Assembly (NCBI GenBank): GCA_977006965.1
Contig: OZ345381.1
Coordinates: 1,612,001-1,676,000, forward strand
Length of the DNA stretch: 64,000 bases
Source of the DNA: Phymatolithon calcareum
Lineage: Eukaryota; Rhodophyta; Florideophyceae; Hapalidiales
Direction of reading: 5' to 3'
Shown one piece after another: positions 63,854-64,000 of this stretch; within the stretch, counting starts at the first letter, position 1; every line of letters begins with the position of its first letter. Under the pieces are notes generated by a model. That model was not told the DNA's origin. It ran no database searches and saw only the letters and a program-made list of their open reading frames with translations. A program made the translations under genes and the position numbers.

Positions 63854-64000
63854 TAGAAGTGCGATTTATGGAATCCGTTGATGGCGCCCGCGGCGGCCTC
63901 GTGAATATTGTCCACTCTGGAAACTTCGAGATTCCTCGACCTTCCGCCTTGACGCCCCGTTCTTGGAACGAATGAAAAGAACGGGAAGAAATGATTGCAT
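63854..64000. other. Window edge, no supported gene
   Basis: Short sequence upstream of the Harbinger-like fragment, with a small inverted repeat CCCGTTCTT..AAGAACGGG near 63956-63980. Nothing else is seen. Confidence 0.4.

Noticed and set aside
1-64000. CRISPR arrays, bacterial operons, prophage or ribosomal RNA
   Set aside because: No regularly spaced repeats, no Shine-Dalgarno-led gene strings and no rRNA signatures; gene content is eukaryotic.

Overview
The window looks like nuclear DNA of a photosynthetic eukaryote, most plausibly a red alga. That is an inference from content. Genes are mostly single-exon or have a few introns of about 70-110 bp with GTAAGT-type donors. There is a histidine-biosynthesis enzyme (HisG) with a plastid-type leader, and a tandem pair of secreted temptin-Hint (hedgehog-autoprocessing-like) proteins. 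Sec24, GUCD1, BAG, HEAT and AAA+ genes exclude a prokaryote. No ribosomal RNA, convincing tRNA or CRISPR array is visible.

Layout, left to right. Bases 1-14.3 kb hold most housekeeping genes: a possible transposase tail (3-80), a PPP4R1-like HEAT-repeat protein (744-3460), a two-exon GUCD1 (4844-5660), a BAG/IQ/WW-like co-chaperone (6120-6983, minus), a frameshifted WD40-like locus (about 9.5-10.3 kb, minus) and the COPII adaptor Sec24 (10759-14223, minus). From 14.3 to 19.3 kb there is repeat debris, including a decayed copy of part of the AAA ATPase gene that sits intact at 32.8-34.4 kb. Two unrecognised paralogues of about 640-663 aa face each other tail to tail at 19.4-23.5 kb. A decayed third copy lies at about 36.5-37.2 kb. 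A non-autonomous element with terminal inverted repeats lies at 23957-24875.

From 25.6 to 30.8 kb two minus-strand genes look like one mobile unit: a CACTA/Plavaka-like zinc-finger transposase and a four-exon companion gene. From 32.8 to 36.0 kb the AAA ATPase and hisG are transcribed divergently from a short shared intergenic region. From 36 to 43 kb there are LINE debris, a 1.95-kb TIR element and a striking cluster of near-perfect palindromes. The temptin-Hint pair is at 43.3-45.9 kb.

The remainder (46-64 kb) is a repeat graveyard. It holds a foldback element (46054-46380), a structurally complete hAT transposon (47676-50085, 12-bp TIRs, perfect 8-bp target duplication, intact transposase), a decayed relative of it (about 51.1-52.9 kb), a hAT-like MITE (59146-59777), a short MULE with long TIRs and a 10-bp target duplication (62391-63511), and a PIF/Harbinger-like fragment at the right edge.

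The clearest candidates for something undescribed are the convergent unknown protein family, the temptin-Hint secreted pair, the transposase plus companion gene, and the palindrome cluster. All names rest on motif recognition by eye; no database search was possible.
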